From positions 1 through 8,438 of the forward strand of contig JALVTI010000078.1 in NCBI GenBank assembly GCA_027035985.1: DNA of 8,438 bases. Reading direction: 5' to 3'. The notes below the pieces were generated by a model, which was given only the letters and a program-made list of their open reading frames with translations, did not search any database and had not been told where the DNA came from. Both the position numbers and the translations under genes were made by a program. Each line of letters opens with the position of its first letter. Within the stretch, counting starts at the first letter, position 1. This DNA is from Aquificales bacterium. GTDB taxonomy: Bacteria; Aquificota; Aquificia; Aquificales; QOAS01. Positions 1-6,381 of this stretch are shown in pieces.

Positions 1-455
1 TTTATCGAACCGAACCGCTGCTCACCGAAGTAGTTGGCAAAACCGTATTTGACTATAAAGGATAGATTCCTTTCTGCCCTTTCCCTTTCTGCTTTGGAGA
101 CGTTTCGGACCACTATTTCGAAGTAGTTACCCTTAAATTCCCCCAGTTGGAGGGGTTTGTCGGAAAAACCTACTAAGGTGATTTTGTAGTTATCCCCCTC
201 CACCATTTGGGAGGGATTTTTTAACCCCTTTATGGCGAGGTGTTGCTCCGTTACGGCGTTTTTATCCTTTAACCCGGCAAAGGTGATATTTTTAACGGGC
301 AACCTAAAGCGGTCTGCCAACTCCCTAACCACATCGACGGTGTTACGGTCTATTTTTTTAAGCCTGTAGTAGGCGTATTCACCCTTTTCCCCCAAAGGGG
401 TGTCGATAAGCTCCTTAACGAAGAAGTCCTGAGGTTTTTCCTTTATTCGGAACAT
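1..455 (-). CDS. truD: tRNA pseudouridine(13) synthase TruD, N-terminal part (cut by window edge)
   Basis: TruD converts uridine 13 of certain tRNAs to pseudouridine. I translated this strand by hand. It begins MFRIKEKPQDFFVKEL, the usual TruD opening, and carries FAGLKDKNAVTEQ at about residues 59-71, the family motif whose Asp is the catalytic nucleophile (Asp80 in E. coli). NYFGEQRFG near residue 142 is a second TruD signature. About 151 codons are visible of an expected 340-420; the rest lies beyond the left edge. The ATG at 453-455 is 12 bases after the stop of the upstream small gene, so the two are probably cotranscribed. No Shine-Dalgarno sequence precedes it; the upstream bases are U- and C-rich. 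Base composition is unusual: bases 1-420 are about 46% GC by hand count, well above most of the window, with many C-ending codons. The family call is secure. Confidence 0.93.
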   Translation of the reverse strand, partial: MFRIKEKPQDFFVKELIDTPLGEKGEYAYYRLKKIDRNTVDVVRELADRFRLPVKNITFAGLKDKNAVTEQHLAIKGLKNPSQMVEGDNYKITLVGFSDKPLQLGEFKGNYFEIVVRNVSKAERERAERNLSFIVKYGFANYFGEQRFGSI

Positions 456-467
456 AAAAGGGGAAAT

Positions 468-803
468 TTAAAAGAGTAGGTCGTCGAGGTCGTCATTTCC
501 TTCCTCACTACTTTCGGTGGAAAATATCGAATAGCCCTTTACTTGAAGGGCAATTTCTTTAAGCTCCTTGAGGTAATGTTCTATTTCCTTTAACACCTGG
601 AGTTTTTTCTTAAAGTATTCGATTTCTTCCTTAGATAGGTGTTCGTTTTCTAAAAGATTTCTAACCGCTATTTGGGAAAATCTTACATTGGTAAATATTA
701 TCTGCCAATCCCGCCAAAAGTTTTTGGAATCTATGGGGGTTTTAAGGGCAAAACGTTGAAGTTTATTGATTTCCTCAAGAAGTCTAAGCTCAATATTTTC
801 CAT
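468..803 (-). CDS. Small helical protein with acidic C-terminal tail, unknown function
   Basis: I do not recognise this 111-residue protein. Residues 1-92 are rich in Leu, Glu, Lys and Ile and look almost wholly alpha-helical, with probable coiled coil at about 1-18 and 57-88. There is no signal peptide, membrane segment or metal motif. The last 17 residues form a low-complexity acidic tail (SSEEGNDDLDDLLF). An acidic stretch ending in hydrophobics and Phe resembles the SSB C-terminal tip, the beta-clamp-binding peptide, or the CheY-binding end of CheZ; this is resemblance only. The gene lies 12 bases upstream of truD in the same direction and follows a structured 101-bp gap after cysM. No Shine-Dalgarno precedes the ATG at 801-803. 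Even composition, a full reading frame and tight spacing to truD support a real gene. Confidence 0.72.
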   Translation of the reverse strand: MENIELRLLEEINKLQRFALKTPIDSKNFWRDWQIIFTNVRFSQIAVRNLLENEHLSKEEIEYFKKKLQVLKEIEHYLKELKEIALQVKGYSIFSTESSEEGNDDLDDLLF

Positions 804-912
804 GGGTAATAACTAATTTAACCCTTATAGGAAAAAAGGTCATCCTTATTTCCTTTAAGTGGATAACAAGGAATAAAAAAATACTTTCTGGGTTATTAAA
901 TTAGTTAATCCC
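804..912. repeat. Inverted repeat bracketing the cysM / 468-803 gene gap
   Basis: The 101-bp gap is flanked by inverted arms at 804-824 and 890-912. Each arm starts GGG and ends CCC. They share an 11-base core, AACTAATTTAA (811-821) against its complement at 896-906, and the adjoining CCC (822-824) pairs with GGG (890-892) across a three-base bulge. In a minus-strand transcript this is a roughly 14-bp stem reaching from the cysM stop codon to a few bases before the start of the next gene. It encloses a second hairpin at 830-853 and a U-rich stretch containing seven consecutive U. It may be a regulatory leader, an mRNA processing site or a MITE-like remnant. I saw no clear target-site duplication. 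Confidence 0.6.
830..853 (-). other. Inner stem-loop in the cysM / 468-803 gene gap
   Basis: On the minus strand GGAAATAAGG (853-844) pairs with CCTTTTTTCC (839-830) around a four-base loop ATGA, giving a ten-base-pair stem with one T-T mismatch. The T run lies inside the stem rather than after it, and TATAAGGG follows, so it is not a standard intrinsic terminator for cysM. It could be an RNA stabiliser, a processing site or part of the larger fold formed by the flanking repeats. Confidence 0.5.
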
Positions 913-1837
913 AAACAGGGGAGGAAAGATACTTTTCTCCCCCATCGGGGGCTATGGTAACTATAACGCCTCTCGGTAGCTGTTCGGCGAGGCGGACTGC
1001 GGCATGTATAGCTGCACCGCTTGAAATACCTAAAAATAATCCTTCTTCTTTTGCTAGGCGACGGGTCATTTCATAAGCTTCGGAGGTTTTAACGTAGACC
1101 ATACGGTCTACGATAGTTTCATCAAAAATACCCGGTTTTATAGAACTTTCCATATGTTTTAAACCCTCTATACCGTGTCGTGGTTCTGCGGGTTGAACCC
1201 CAATGATTTCTATGTTGGGATTATATATTTTTAACCTTCTGCCGGTTCCTACAAGAGTTCCACCGGTCCCCGCACCGGCAACAAAGTGGGTTATTCTTCC
1301 TTTAGTTTGCTCCCATATTTCTACACCGGTAGAGTAAAAATGAGCTTTCCAATTTGAATGGTTGTTGTATTGGTCGACGTAATAATATTTGTCGGGATAT
1401 TTCTTGACCAACTCCCTTACAAAGCGTATTGCTCCATCGGTACCCTCTTCTGGAGGGGTTAAATGGAGAGTGGCTCCAAAAATTTTTAAAATGCGTTTTC
1501 TCTCCTCGGATACACCAGCCGACATAGCCAATTCAACTTTAAAACCCAAAGCCCTACCTATCATCGCAAGAGCTATTCCTGTATTTCCACTGGTGGCATC
1601 TATTATGGTTTTTTCAGGGGTTAATTCTCCCCTTTTTATGGCGTCCATAATCATCCTTAAAGCGGGTCTATCCTTTACCGAACCTCCTGGGTTAAATTTT
1701 TCCAACTTTACCCAAATTTCCACATTAGGGTTTGGATTTAAATTCCTAAGCTTTACAAGGGGAGTGTTTCCTATAAGTTTTATTAACTCCTCTCGTGGTT
1801 TTCTGAAAGGTTCGTCAAATTCACCGTAAACGAACAT
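905..1837 (-). CDS. cysM: Cysteine synthase, PLP-dependent, CysM type
   Basis: This 310-residue fold-type II PLP enzyme makes L-cysteine from an activated serine and a sulfur donor in the cytoplasm. Visible landmarks in order: LIGNTPLVKL (21-30); GGSVKDRPA with PLP-binding Lys55; the substrate loop TSGNTG (82-87); the phosphate-binding GAGTGGT (188-194); and SSG (272-274). The part from AGTGG onward resembles Mycobacterium tuberculosis CysM as I remember it, including AEPR (217-220). The Arg there matches the residue known to select O-phosphoserine in that enzyme. That makes O-phosphoserine a possible substrate, though O-acetylserine cannot be excluded. The start ATG shares one base with the stop of the preceding membrane-protein gene (TAATG), implying translational coupling. 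The gene ends an apparent lpxA-GT9-membrane protein-cysM series. Confidence 0.93.
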   Translation of the reverse strand: MFVYGEFDEPFRKPREELIKLIGNTPLVKLRNLNPNPNVEIWVKLEKFNPGGSVKDRPALRMIMDAIKRGELTPEKTIIDATSGNTGIALAMIGRALGFKVELAMSAGVSEERKRILKIFGATLHLTPPEEGTDGAIRFVRELVKKYPDKYYYVDQYNNHSNWKAHFYSTGVEIWEQTKGRITHFVAGAGTGGTLVGTGRRLKIYNPNIEIIGVQPAEPRHGIEGLKHMESSIKPGIFDETIVDRMVYVKTSEAYEMTRRLAKEEGLFLGISSGAAIHAAVRLAEQLPRGVIVTIAPDGGEKYLSSPVWD

Positions 1838-2166
1838 TACTTATATTCCACTATAACAACCCCTCCCCATGCTCCTATTCTGACAATTTTTCCATCTGAG
1901 GTTTTGAAAGTTACAACACCTGTATGGGTTTTTAAGTCCCCTTCACTTTCTTCAAACCACACGTAACCTTTACCGTGATAAATTTTGACAGGTTTTTCGG
2001 AACCAGCGGGATACACATAAACTGTATACTCTCCGCCAGTAATCTTAAGTAGGTTTTTTTCCAATTTTGTGCCGAACTTACTTTGAACTATCCAATAGGC
2101 GCCCGCTACCAAAAGTAGGATTAGAATTCCTATTAGTGAAATAACAATGCCCTTTTTGCCCATCAT
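1837..2166 (-). CDS. Small single-pass membrane protein, unknown function
   Basis: This 109-residue protein is not recognised. After a short Lys-containing start (MMGKK), residues about 6-27 form one strongly hydrophobic segment. It may be an uncleaved signal anchor, since no lipobox Cys and no clear signal-peptidase site are visible. The rest (about 30-109) is polar, rich in Val, Tyr, Thr and Gly, and looks beta-stranded, probably a small domain outside the inner membrane. Two adjacent ATG codons (2164-2166 and 2161-2163) could both start it; neither has a good Shine-Dalgarno. It lies 23 bases after the glycosyltransferase and overlaps cysM by one base, so it is very likely translated with them. 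A link to the envelope is suggested by topology and neighbours only. Confidence 0.8.
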   Translation of the reverse strand: MMGKKGIVISLIGILILLLVAGAYWIVQSKFGTKLEKNLLKITGGEYTVYVYPAGSEKPVKIYHGKGYVWFEESEGDLKTHTGVVTFKTSDGKIVRIGAWGGVVIVEYK

Positions 2167-2189
2167 AAGGGTTCAATTTAGACCAAAAA

Positions 2190-3038
2190 TCATTCCCCGC
2201 CGGAGGCGGGTTTCATCAAATTTTTTAATGAATTTAAAATATAGTGGGGTTCATATAAAAGACATTTTTTTATAGGAATTTGATGGCAATTGGCGGGAAA
2301 ACAGGGTGAACATTCTAAACCTTTGTATAAAACTTTTACTCTTTTTCCTAAAGGTTTCCAAATTTTAGGATTTGTAGGTCCAAATAAAACAATGGTAGGA
2401 GTTCCCAAATATCCTGATAAGTGGGAAAAACCGCTATCGTTACCTATATATCCTTTGGCACCCTTTAATAGTTTAGCAAAAAGAAGTAAATTCTTAACTT
2501 TATAAGTTCTAAATGTTTTCAATTGTTCTACTAAAGGTAATTCCGCTTCACCTATAACAAATAAGGGTGAGAAACCTTGTTTTTCCAAAAGCAGGTAAAG
2601 ATTTTTATAAAGCTCCAGAGGGGGATTTTTCTTTTCCGAACCACTTCCGGGGTGGAGGATAATATATTTACTCCAATCGGTGAACCTTTCTATGGGTAGT
2701 ATTTCGCTAAATGTGTATTTTCTTAAATCCAATTTCTTAAGATAGTATTCCGTTATATGTTCATTGCTGGTTGGGAATGGATATATCCACTTTATATTGG
2801 GTGCATTTATAAATTTTTTAACCGAGATAAGGATTACTTCATCATAGGTTTCTACATTCGGAAGTTCTGAAAAAACTTTAGATGCGAATCCGACCTCTAA
2901 AGCCAATTGAAAAGCATCGGTATTACCGACTAAATGAACTTCCCATCCCAGTTTTTTATAAATTTCCGCAATGGGAAAAATTAAAAGAGAGTCTCCTAAA
3001 CCGCCTCGTCGATAAATTAAGATTTTTTTATGATCCAT
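2190..3038 (-). CDS. Glycosyltransferase family 9 (heptosyltransferase-like)
   Basis: GT9 enzymes transfer heptose or related sugars from ADP-sugars to the lipopolysaccharide core on the inner face of the inner membrane. This 282-residue protein has the N-terminal Rossmann start with GGLGDSLL (12-19); HPGSGS (129-134) opening the nucleotide-sugar domain; and GNDSGFSHL (199-207) followed by GTPTIVLFGPTNP, the GT9 donor-site signature with Asp201. The C-terminal Cys cluster (Cys243, 246, 251, 259) is also typical. It is shorter than the usual 320-350 residues. Which sugar and acceptor it uses cannot be read from sequence. The ATG overlaps the end of lpxA by 11 bases, fitting a joint role in LPS assembly. 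Its last codons contain a GC-rich perfect hairpin out of keeping with the surrounding AT-rich DNA. Confidence 0.9.
   Translation of the reverse strand: MDHKKILIYRRGGLGDSLLIFPIAEIYKKLGWEVHLVGNTDAFQLALEVGFASKVFSELPNVETYDEVILISVKKFINAPNIKWIYPFPTSNEHITEYYLKKLDLRKYTFSEILPIERFTDWSKYIILHPGSGSEKKNPPLELYKNLYLLLEKQGFSPLFVIGEAELPLVEQLKTFRTYKVKNLLLFAKLLKGAKGYIGNDSGFSHLSGYLGTPTIVLFGPTNPKIWKPLGKRVKVLYKGLECSPCFPANCHQIPIKKCLLYEPHYILNSLKNLMKPASGGE
2196..2210 (-). other. GC-rich perfect hairpin at the 3' end of the GT9 gene
   Basis: On the minus strand CCCGCC, loop TCC, GGCGGG form a perfect six-pair all-GC stem within the last codons of the glycosyltransferase. Seven bases after the stem (GAATGAT begins the interval) comes a short T run (TTTTT, 2184-2189 region), just past the stop codon. 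It could act as a weak terminator or attenuator inside the operon, or protect the upstream mRNA. The T run is offset, so termination is uncertain. Confidence 0.45.
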
Positions 3039-3864
3039 TAGCTGGTTTCTTTAATCTTTGTTTTAATTTTCTCAAAGTTTTATCTACTGCTATACCTCTT
3101 CCCGATTTTAGTGATTGTTTAATAAATTCCACAAAGTGTTTTACATAGATATTGTCTCCGTATAGTTTTTCTATTTCCTTTAAACCTTCCAAAAGGGTAT
3201 CCGCAAGGTAGAGTTTTTTATAAACCTTTTTAAGAAGTTCTATATCTTCCTTGGAAAAATTATTTCTTTTAAGTGCTATTGTATTTAATCCTTTAGCCTC
3301 TATGTGATGTCCGGCAACTTTAATATAAGGGGGGACATCCTTATTAACACCGCTTAATCCTCCAACCATAGCATAAGCGCCTATGCGACACCACTGTTGA
3401 ACTGCAGCCAGTCCTCCAATAAAGGCGTGATGTTCTACTTTAACGTGTCCTCCTAAAGTTGCTGCATTTGCCATAATAACGAAGTCACCAACTTCGCAAT
3501 CGTGAGCTACATGGCTATAAGCCATTAGAAAAACGTTATTTCCTATATAGGTTAGATTTTTATCAAAATCGGTTCCCCTATTTACTGTAACGTATTCTCT
3601 TAGAATTGTGTTGTTACCTATAACAACTTTTCCATTTTTTCCGCTATCCCTTAGATGTTGAGGTGCATCCCCTATAACACAACCGTCGTGAATTTCACAA
3701 TTTTTTCCGATTTCTACATTATGGAAGAGAGAAACTCTATTACCAATTTTAGTGCCTTTGCCTATTTTTATATTCCCTTGAAGAATAGAAAAAGCTCCTA
3801 TTTCAACATCTTCATCGAGTTCTATATTTCCCTCTAGAATGGCTGTAGGATGAATCTTTGCCAT
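3028..3864 (-). CDS. lpxA: UDP-N-acetylglucosamine acyltransferase LpxA
   Basis: LpxA performs the first step of lipid A synthesis, moving a 3-hydroxyacyl chain from acyl carrier protein to UDP-GlcNAc in the cytoplasm. The 278 residues show hexapeptide repeats of a left-handed beta helix from about residue 5 to 185, then a helical C-terminal domain. AYSHVAHDC places His118 and catalytic His121 (E. coli His122 and His125). VPPYIKVAGH and LKRNNFS match the family. Gly169 aligns with E. coli Gly173, the acyl-length ruler, which suggests a chain near C14 rather than C10. The second Arg of the E. coli KRR motif is Asn here. A basic tail of about 19 residues extends past the usual end. GT9 starts inside its last codons. 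The ATG has only a weak GAG just upstream. Confidence 0.96.
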   Translation of the reverse strand: MAKIHPTAILEGNIELDEDVEIGAFSILQGNIKIGKGTKIGNRVSLFHNVEIGKNCEIHDGCVIGDAPQHLRDSGKNGKVVIGNNTILREYVTVNRGTDFDKNLTYIGNNVFLMAYSHVAHDCEVGDFVIMANAATLGGHVKVEHHAFIGGLAAVQQWCRIGAYAMVGGLSGVNKDVPPYIKVAGHHIEAKGLNTIALKRNNFSKEDIELLKKVYKKLYLADTLLEGLKEIEKLYGDNIYVKHFVEFIKQSLKSGRGIAVDKTLRKLKQRLKKPANGS

Positions 3865-3886
3865 CTCGGTTTATTTACATTAACAA
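3858..3886 (+). promoter_or_regulatory. Candidate promoter for ubiX
   Basis: TTGCCA (3858-3863) is five of six to the -35 consensus. It is followed after 17 bases by TAACAA (3881-3886), only three of six to the -10 consensus. If real, transcription would begin about 15 bases before the ubiX ATG, and the -35 box would lie over the first codons of lpxA. Only 43 bp separate the two divergent starts, so promoters must overlap the genes or each other. This is a weak call. Confidence 0.25.
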
Positions 3887-3907
3887 ATTTTTTAAATTCT
3901 TTTAAAC

Positions 3908-4492
3908 ATGCAAAAAGAATCTGTAGTTTTATGTGTAACAGGGGCAAGTGGTGCAATATATGCAAAGACTTTTTTAGATATTGTTCCTTCGCTGGATATA
4001 AATATTGAATGTATATTTTCGGAATATGGAAGGCGAGTTTTTAATTATGAACTGGGGTTAAAATACTCGGAAATTATAGAAACATATTCTAAAAAAGGAA
4101 TAAAATTTCACGAACCTAATGATATGTTTTCTCCCCTGGCAAGTGGTTCGGTCTTATCTCAATATTCTGCTGTTGTAGTTTTACCTTGTTCCGTTTCAAC
4201 TCTGGGAAATGTAGCAAATGGTATTGTAAACAACTTAATTCATAGGGTTTGCGATGTAGCTTTAAAAGAAAAAATACCTCTTATTATGGCTGTAAGAGAA
4301 ATGCCGCTTAGCGTTATTCATTTAGAAAATATGGTAAAAATACAGAAAATGGGTGCTTCTGCCTTTGTAATTTCTCCGGCTTTTTATAACAAACCTCAAA
4401 AAATAGAGGACTTAGCGCTATTCGTGGTAGGAAAAATATTAGATTTATTAAAAGCAAAACATAATCTTTATAAAAGATGGAATGAAAAGTAA
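3908..4492 (+). CDS. ubiX: Flavin prenyltransferase UbiX
   Basis: UbiX joins dimethylallyl phosphate to FMN to make prenyl-FMN, the cofactor of UbiD-type decarboxylases used in quinone synthesis. The protein has 194 residues, normal for the family. It opens with VTGASGA (10-16, FMN phosphate loop), then PCSVSTLGNVANGIVNNL (93-110), the conserved flavin-binding stretch, AVREMP with catalytic Glu131, IHLENM (137-142), PAFY with Tyr160, and HNLYKRW at the C-terminus, where the family has a conserved basic dimethylallyl-phosphate ligand. UbiD is not in the window. In a menaquinone-using thermophile it would probably serve the futalosine-type route; this is inference. The gene stands alone on the plus strand, 43 bp from divergent lpxA and ending 3 bp before the stop of convergent accC. 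No Shine-Dalgarno is visible before the ATG. Confidence 0.95.
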   Translation: MQKESVVLCVTGASGAIYAKTFLDIVPSLDINIECIFSEYGRRVFNYELGLKYSEIIETYSKKGIKFHEPNDMFSPLASGSVLSQYSAVVVLPCSVSTLGNVANGIVNNLIHRVCDVALKEKIPLIMAVREMPLSVIHLENMVKIQKMGASAFVISPAFYNKPQKIEDLALFVVGKILDLLKAKHNLYKRWNEK

Positions 4493-4495
4493 ATA

Positions 4496-5860
4496 TTAAT
4501 AATCAAGTTCTTCTAAAAGTTTTACATGATGTTTGGCTTCCTTGAATTCCTTTGTTTGGAGTATAAATTTATGGAACTCGATATTTGTTTTTAAACCTTG
4601 TCCTTCAATAACTGTTTCATTTAAAACTCTTAAAGCACGTTTTATTAATTCATCTCTATTTTGAGCCCAAACAATAAATTTAGCTAATAGACTATCGTAG
4701 TAAGGAGGAATTTTATAACCCGGATATAAATGTGTATCTATCCTTACACCAAAACCTCCAGGAAGAATTAATTTTTCGACCAATCCGGGAGCTGGAGTAA
4801 AAGTTTTAGGGTCTTCCGCATTTATTCGCATTTCTAAAGCTATTCCTTTTATAGGAGGGGCTTCTTTAAAGGTTAATTCCTCTCCTTGAGCTATTAGAAA
4901 TTGCCACTTTACAAGGTCTATACCGGTAACCATTTCGGTTACGGGATGCTCTACCTGGATTCTTCCGTTCATTTCGATGAAATAAAAGTTTCCTGTTTGT
5001 GTATCGTATAAAAACTCAACGGTTCCCGCTCCTGTGTAGTCCACAGCCTTGGCAAATTTTACGGCTGCTTCGTATAATCTTTTTCGGGTTTCATCGTTTA
5101 TAGATGGGGAAGGAGCTTCCTCTATAACCTTTTGATGTCTTCTCTGAATAGAACATTCCCTATCGCTGATAGGGACTACATTTCCGTATTGGTCGGCAAG
5201 TATTTGGATTTCAATGTGTTTAGGATTTATCAAAAATTTTTCTATATAGATAGTATCATTTCCAAAAGAGATTTTTGCCTCACTTTGGGCTAAAGGAAAT
5301 TTTTCACGGAGTTCTTTTTCATTGTAAACTACTCGCATGCCTCTACCGCCACCGCCGGCGGCAGCTTTAAGAATTACCGGATAACCTATTTCGTAAGCTA
5401 TATCTAAAGCTTCTTCTATAGATGTTCTTCTCGAGCTACCTGGTATAACAGGAACACCTGCTTGTTTTGCTATTTGTTTTGCTCTTACTTTATTTCCTAT
5501 AAGTTTAAGAGTTGAAGGTTTAGGTCCTATAAAAATAAGACCATTGGCTTCTACTATTTCGGCAAATTTGGGATTTTCGGATAGAAAACCGTATCCAGGA
5601 TATATTGCATCTGCGCCTGTGATTTCGGCTGCTGAAAGAATATTGGGAATATTTAAATAACTTTCCTGAGGATTGGGAGGACCTATACATATAGCTTCAT
5701 CTGCAAGCATTATATGTAAACTGTCTTTATCCGCTTCTGAGTAAACAGCTACAGTTTTTATGCCTAACTCTTTACAAGTTCGAATGGCTCTTACCGCTAT
5801 TTCTCCTCTATTGGCTATAACAACTTTTTTAATTTCTCTTGTATTGGAATCTTTTAGCAT
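4496..5860 (-). CDS. accC: Biotin carboxylase (AccC; acetyl-CoA or other carboxylase subunit)
   Basis: This ATP-grasp enzyme carboxylates biotin on a carrier protein using bicarbonate and ATP. The 454 residues match E. coli AccC (449) along the full length: ANRGEIA (16-22), PGYGFLSEN (88-96), Lys124, LKAAAGGGGRGM with Lys165, RRHQKVIEEAPS (240-251), the metal- and bicarbonate-site FIEMNGRIQVEHP (294-306), and MRINAEDP. The end, PPYYDSLLAK then a short C-terminus, fits AccC rather than the longer 2-oxoglutarate carboxylase subunit CfiB of Hydrogenobacter as I recall it. A role in pyruvate carboxylase cannot be excluded, since accB is not adjacent. Several near-invariant positions differ: Tyr87 for His before PGYG, Asn123 for Asp in GDK, Gly299 for Thr in NTR. 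The start is the only in-frame candidate, since TAA precedes it directly. The gene lies 43 bases after rpiB. Confidence 0.9.
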   Translation of the reverse strand: MLKDSNTREIKKVVIANRGEIAVRAIRTCKELGIKTVAVYSEADKDSLHIMLADEAICIGPPNPQESYLNIPNILSAAEITGADAIYPGYGFLSENPKFAEIVEANGLIFIGPKPSTLKLIGNKVRAKQIAKQAGVPVIPGSSRRTSIEEALDIAYEIGYPVILKAAAGGGGRGMRVVYNEKELREKFPLAQSEAKISFGNDTIYIEKFLINPKHIEIQILADQYGNVVPISDRECSIQRRHQKVIEEAPSPSINDETRKRLYEAAVKFAKAVDYTGAGTVEFLYDTQTGNFYFIEMNGRIQVEHPVTEMVTGIDLVKWQFLIAQGEELTFKEAPPIKGIALEMRINAEDPKTFTPAPGLVEKLILPGGFGVRIDTHLYPGYKIPPYYDSLLAKFIVWAQNRDELIKRALRVLNETVIEGQGLKTNIEFHKFILQTKEFKEAKHHVKLLEELDY

Positions 5861-5903
5861 TTAAACGTAAAAATGTTAACGGAAGAAAATATTATGGAAA
5901 ACT

Positions 5904-6380
5904 TTATTTAAAGTTATTTTTTTCTATTTCATCTATTAATGATAAACGTTCATTGTGTCTTCCCCCTTCAAAAGGAGTTTCCAACCAAGTTTCTACTATC
6001 TCTTTAGTCAAATCTTCTCCCGTAACTCTACCTCCTAAACAAAGGATATTACTGTTATTGTGAAGGCGGGAATATTTGGCGGAATATATATTGTGGCATA
6101 AGGCTGCTCTGACACCTTTAAATTTATTTGCTACTATGGACATACCTATACCACTTCCGCAGATAAGAATACCTCTTTCTATTTCCCCTTTTGATACCAT
6201 TTGGGCTACCTTCTGAGCATAAATGGGGTAATGACATCTTTCTTCGGTGTAAGTGCCTACATCTATAACCTCAATACCTTTTTCCTCTAAAAGTTTTTTA
6301 ACAAATTCCTTAAGTTTAAAACCGGCGTGGTCGGCTCCTAAAGCTATACGTTTTACAGCCATAAGTTTAAAATCTTCCAT
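5904..6380 (-). CDS. rpiB: Ribose-5-phosphate isomerase B
   Basis: RpiB interconverts ribose 5-phosphate and ribulose 5-phosphate in the cytoplasm. From the chosen start the protein has 158 residues with IALGADHAGF (12-21), DVGTY (40-44), ILICGSGIGMS with catalytic Cys74, RAALCHN, SRLHNNSN with His107, LGGR, and EGGRH near residue 141. All are family hallmarks. The usual DYP motif is HYP here. I chose ATG 6378-6380 because AGGA (6386-6389) stands five bases before it. The next ATG at 6360-6362 gives 152 residues and the more typical beginning MAVKRIALG, and remains possible. Extending further upstream would only read antisense through nadD. nadD starts at 6382 on the other strand, so the start regions interleave. 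accC follows after 43 bases and is probably cotranscribed. Confidence 0.93.
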   Translation of the reverse strand: MEDFKLMAVKRIALGADHAGFKLKEFVKKLLEEKGIEVIDVGTYTEERCHYPIYAQKVAQMVSKGEIERGILICGSGIGMSIVANKFKGVRAALCHNIYSAKYSRLHNNSNILCLGGRVTGEDLTKEIVETWLETPFEGGRHNERLSLIDEIEKNNFK

Positions 6381-6381
6381 A

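Noticed and set aside
1389..1829. 146-codon open frame on the plus strand
   Set aside because: It lies wholly opposite cysM, whose motifs are clear, and resembles no family.
5344..5362. GC-rich palindromic stretch
   Set aside because: It encodes the AAAGGGG glycine loop of AccC, so repeated GCC/GGC codons explain it.
5900..5915. Hairpin AACTTT-ATTT-AAAGTT overlapping the rpiB stop
   Set aside because: Six mostly A-T pairs are too weak for a terminator; on the plus strand it precedes a T run but no gene there needs one.
6253..6381. In-frame upstream extension of nadD
   Set aside because: It is antisense to rpiB and shows no NadD similarity; the conserved fold begins at the ATG at 6382.
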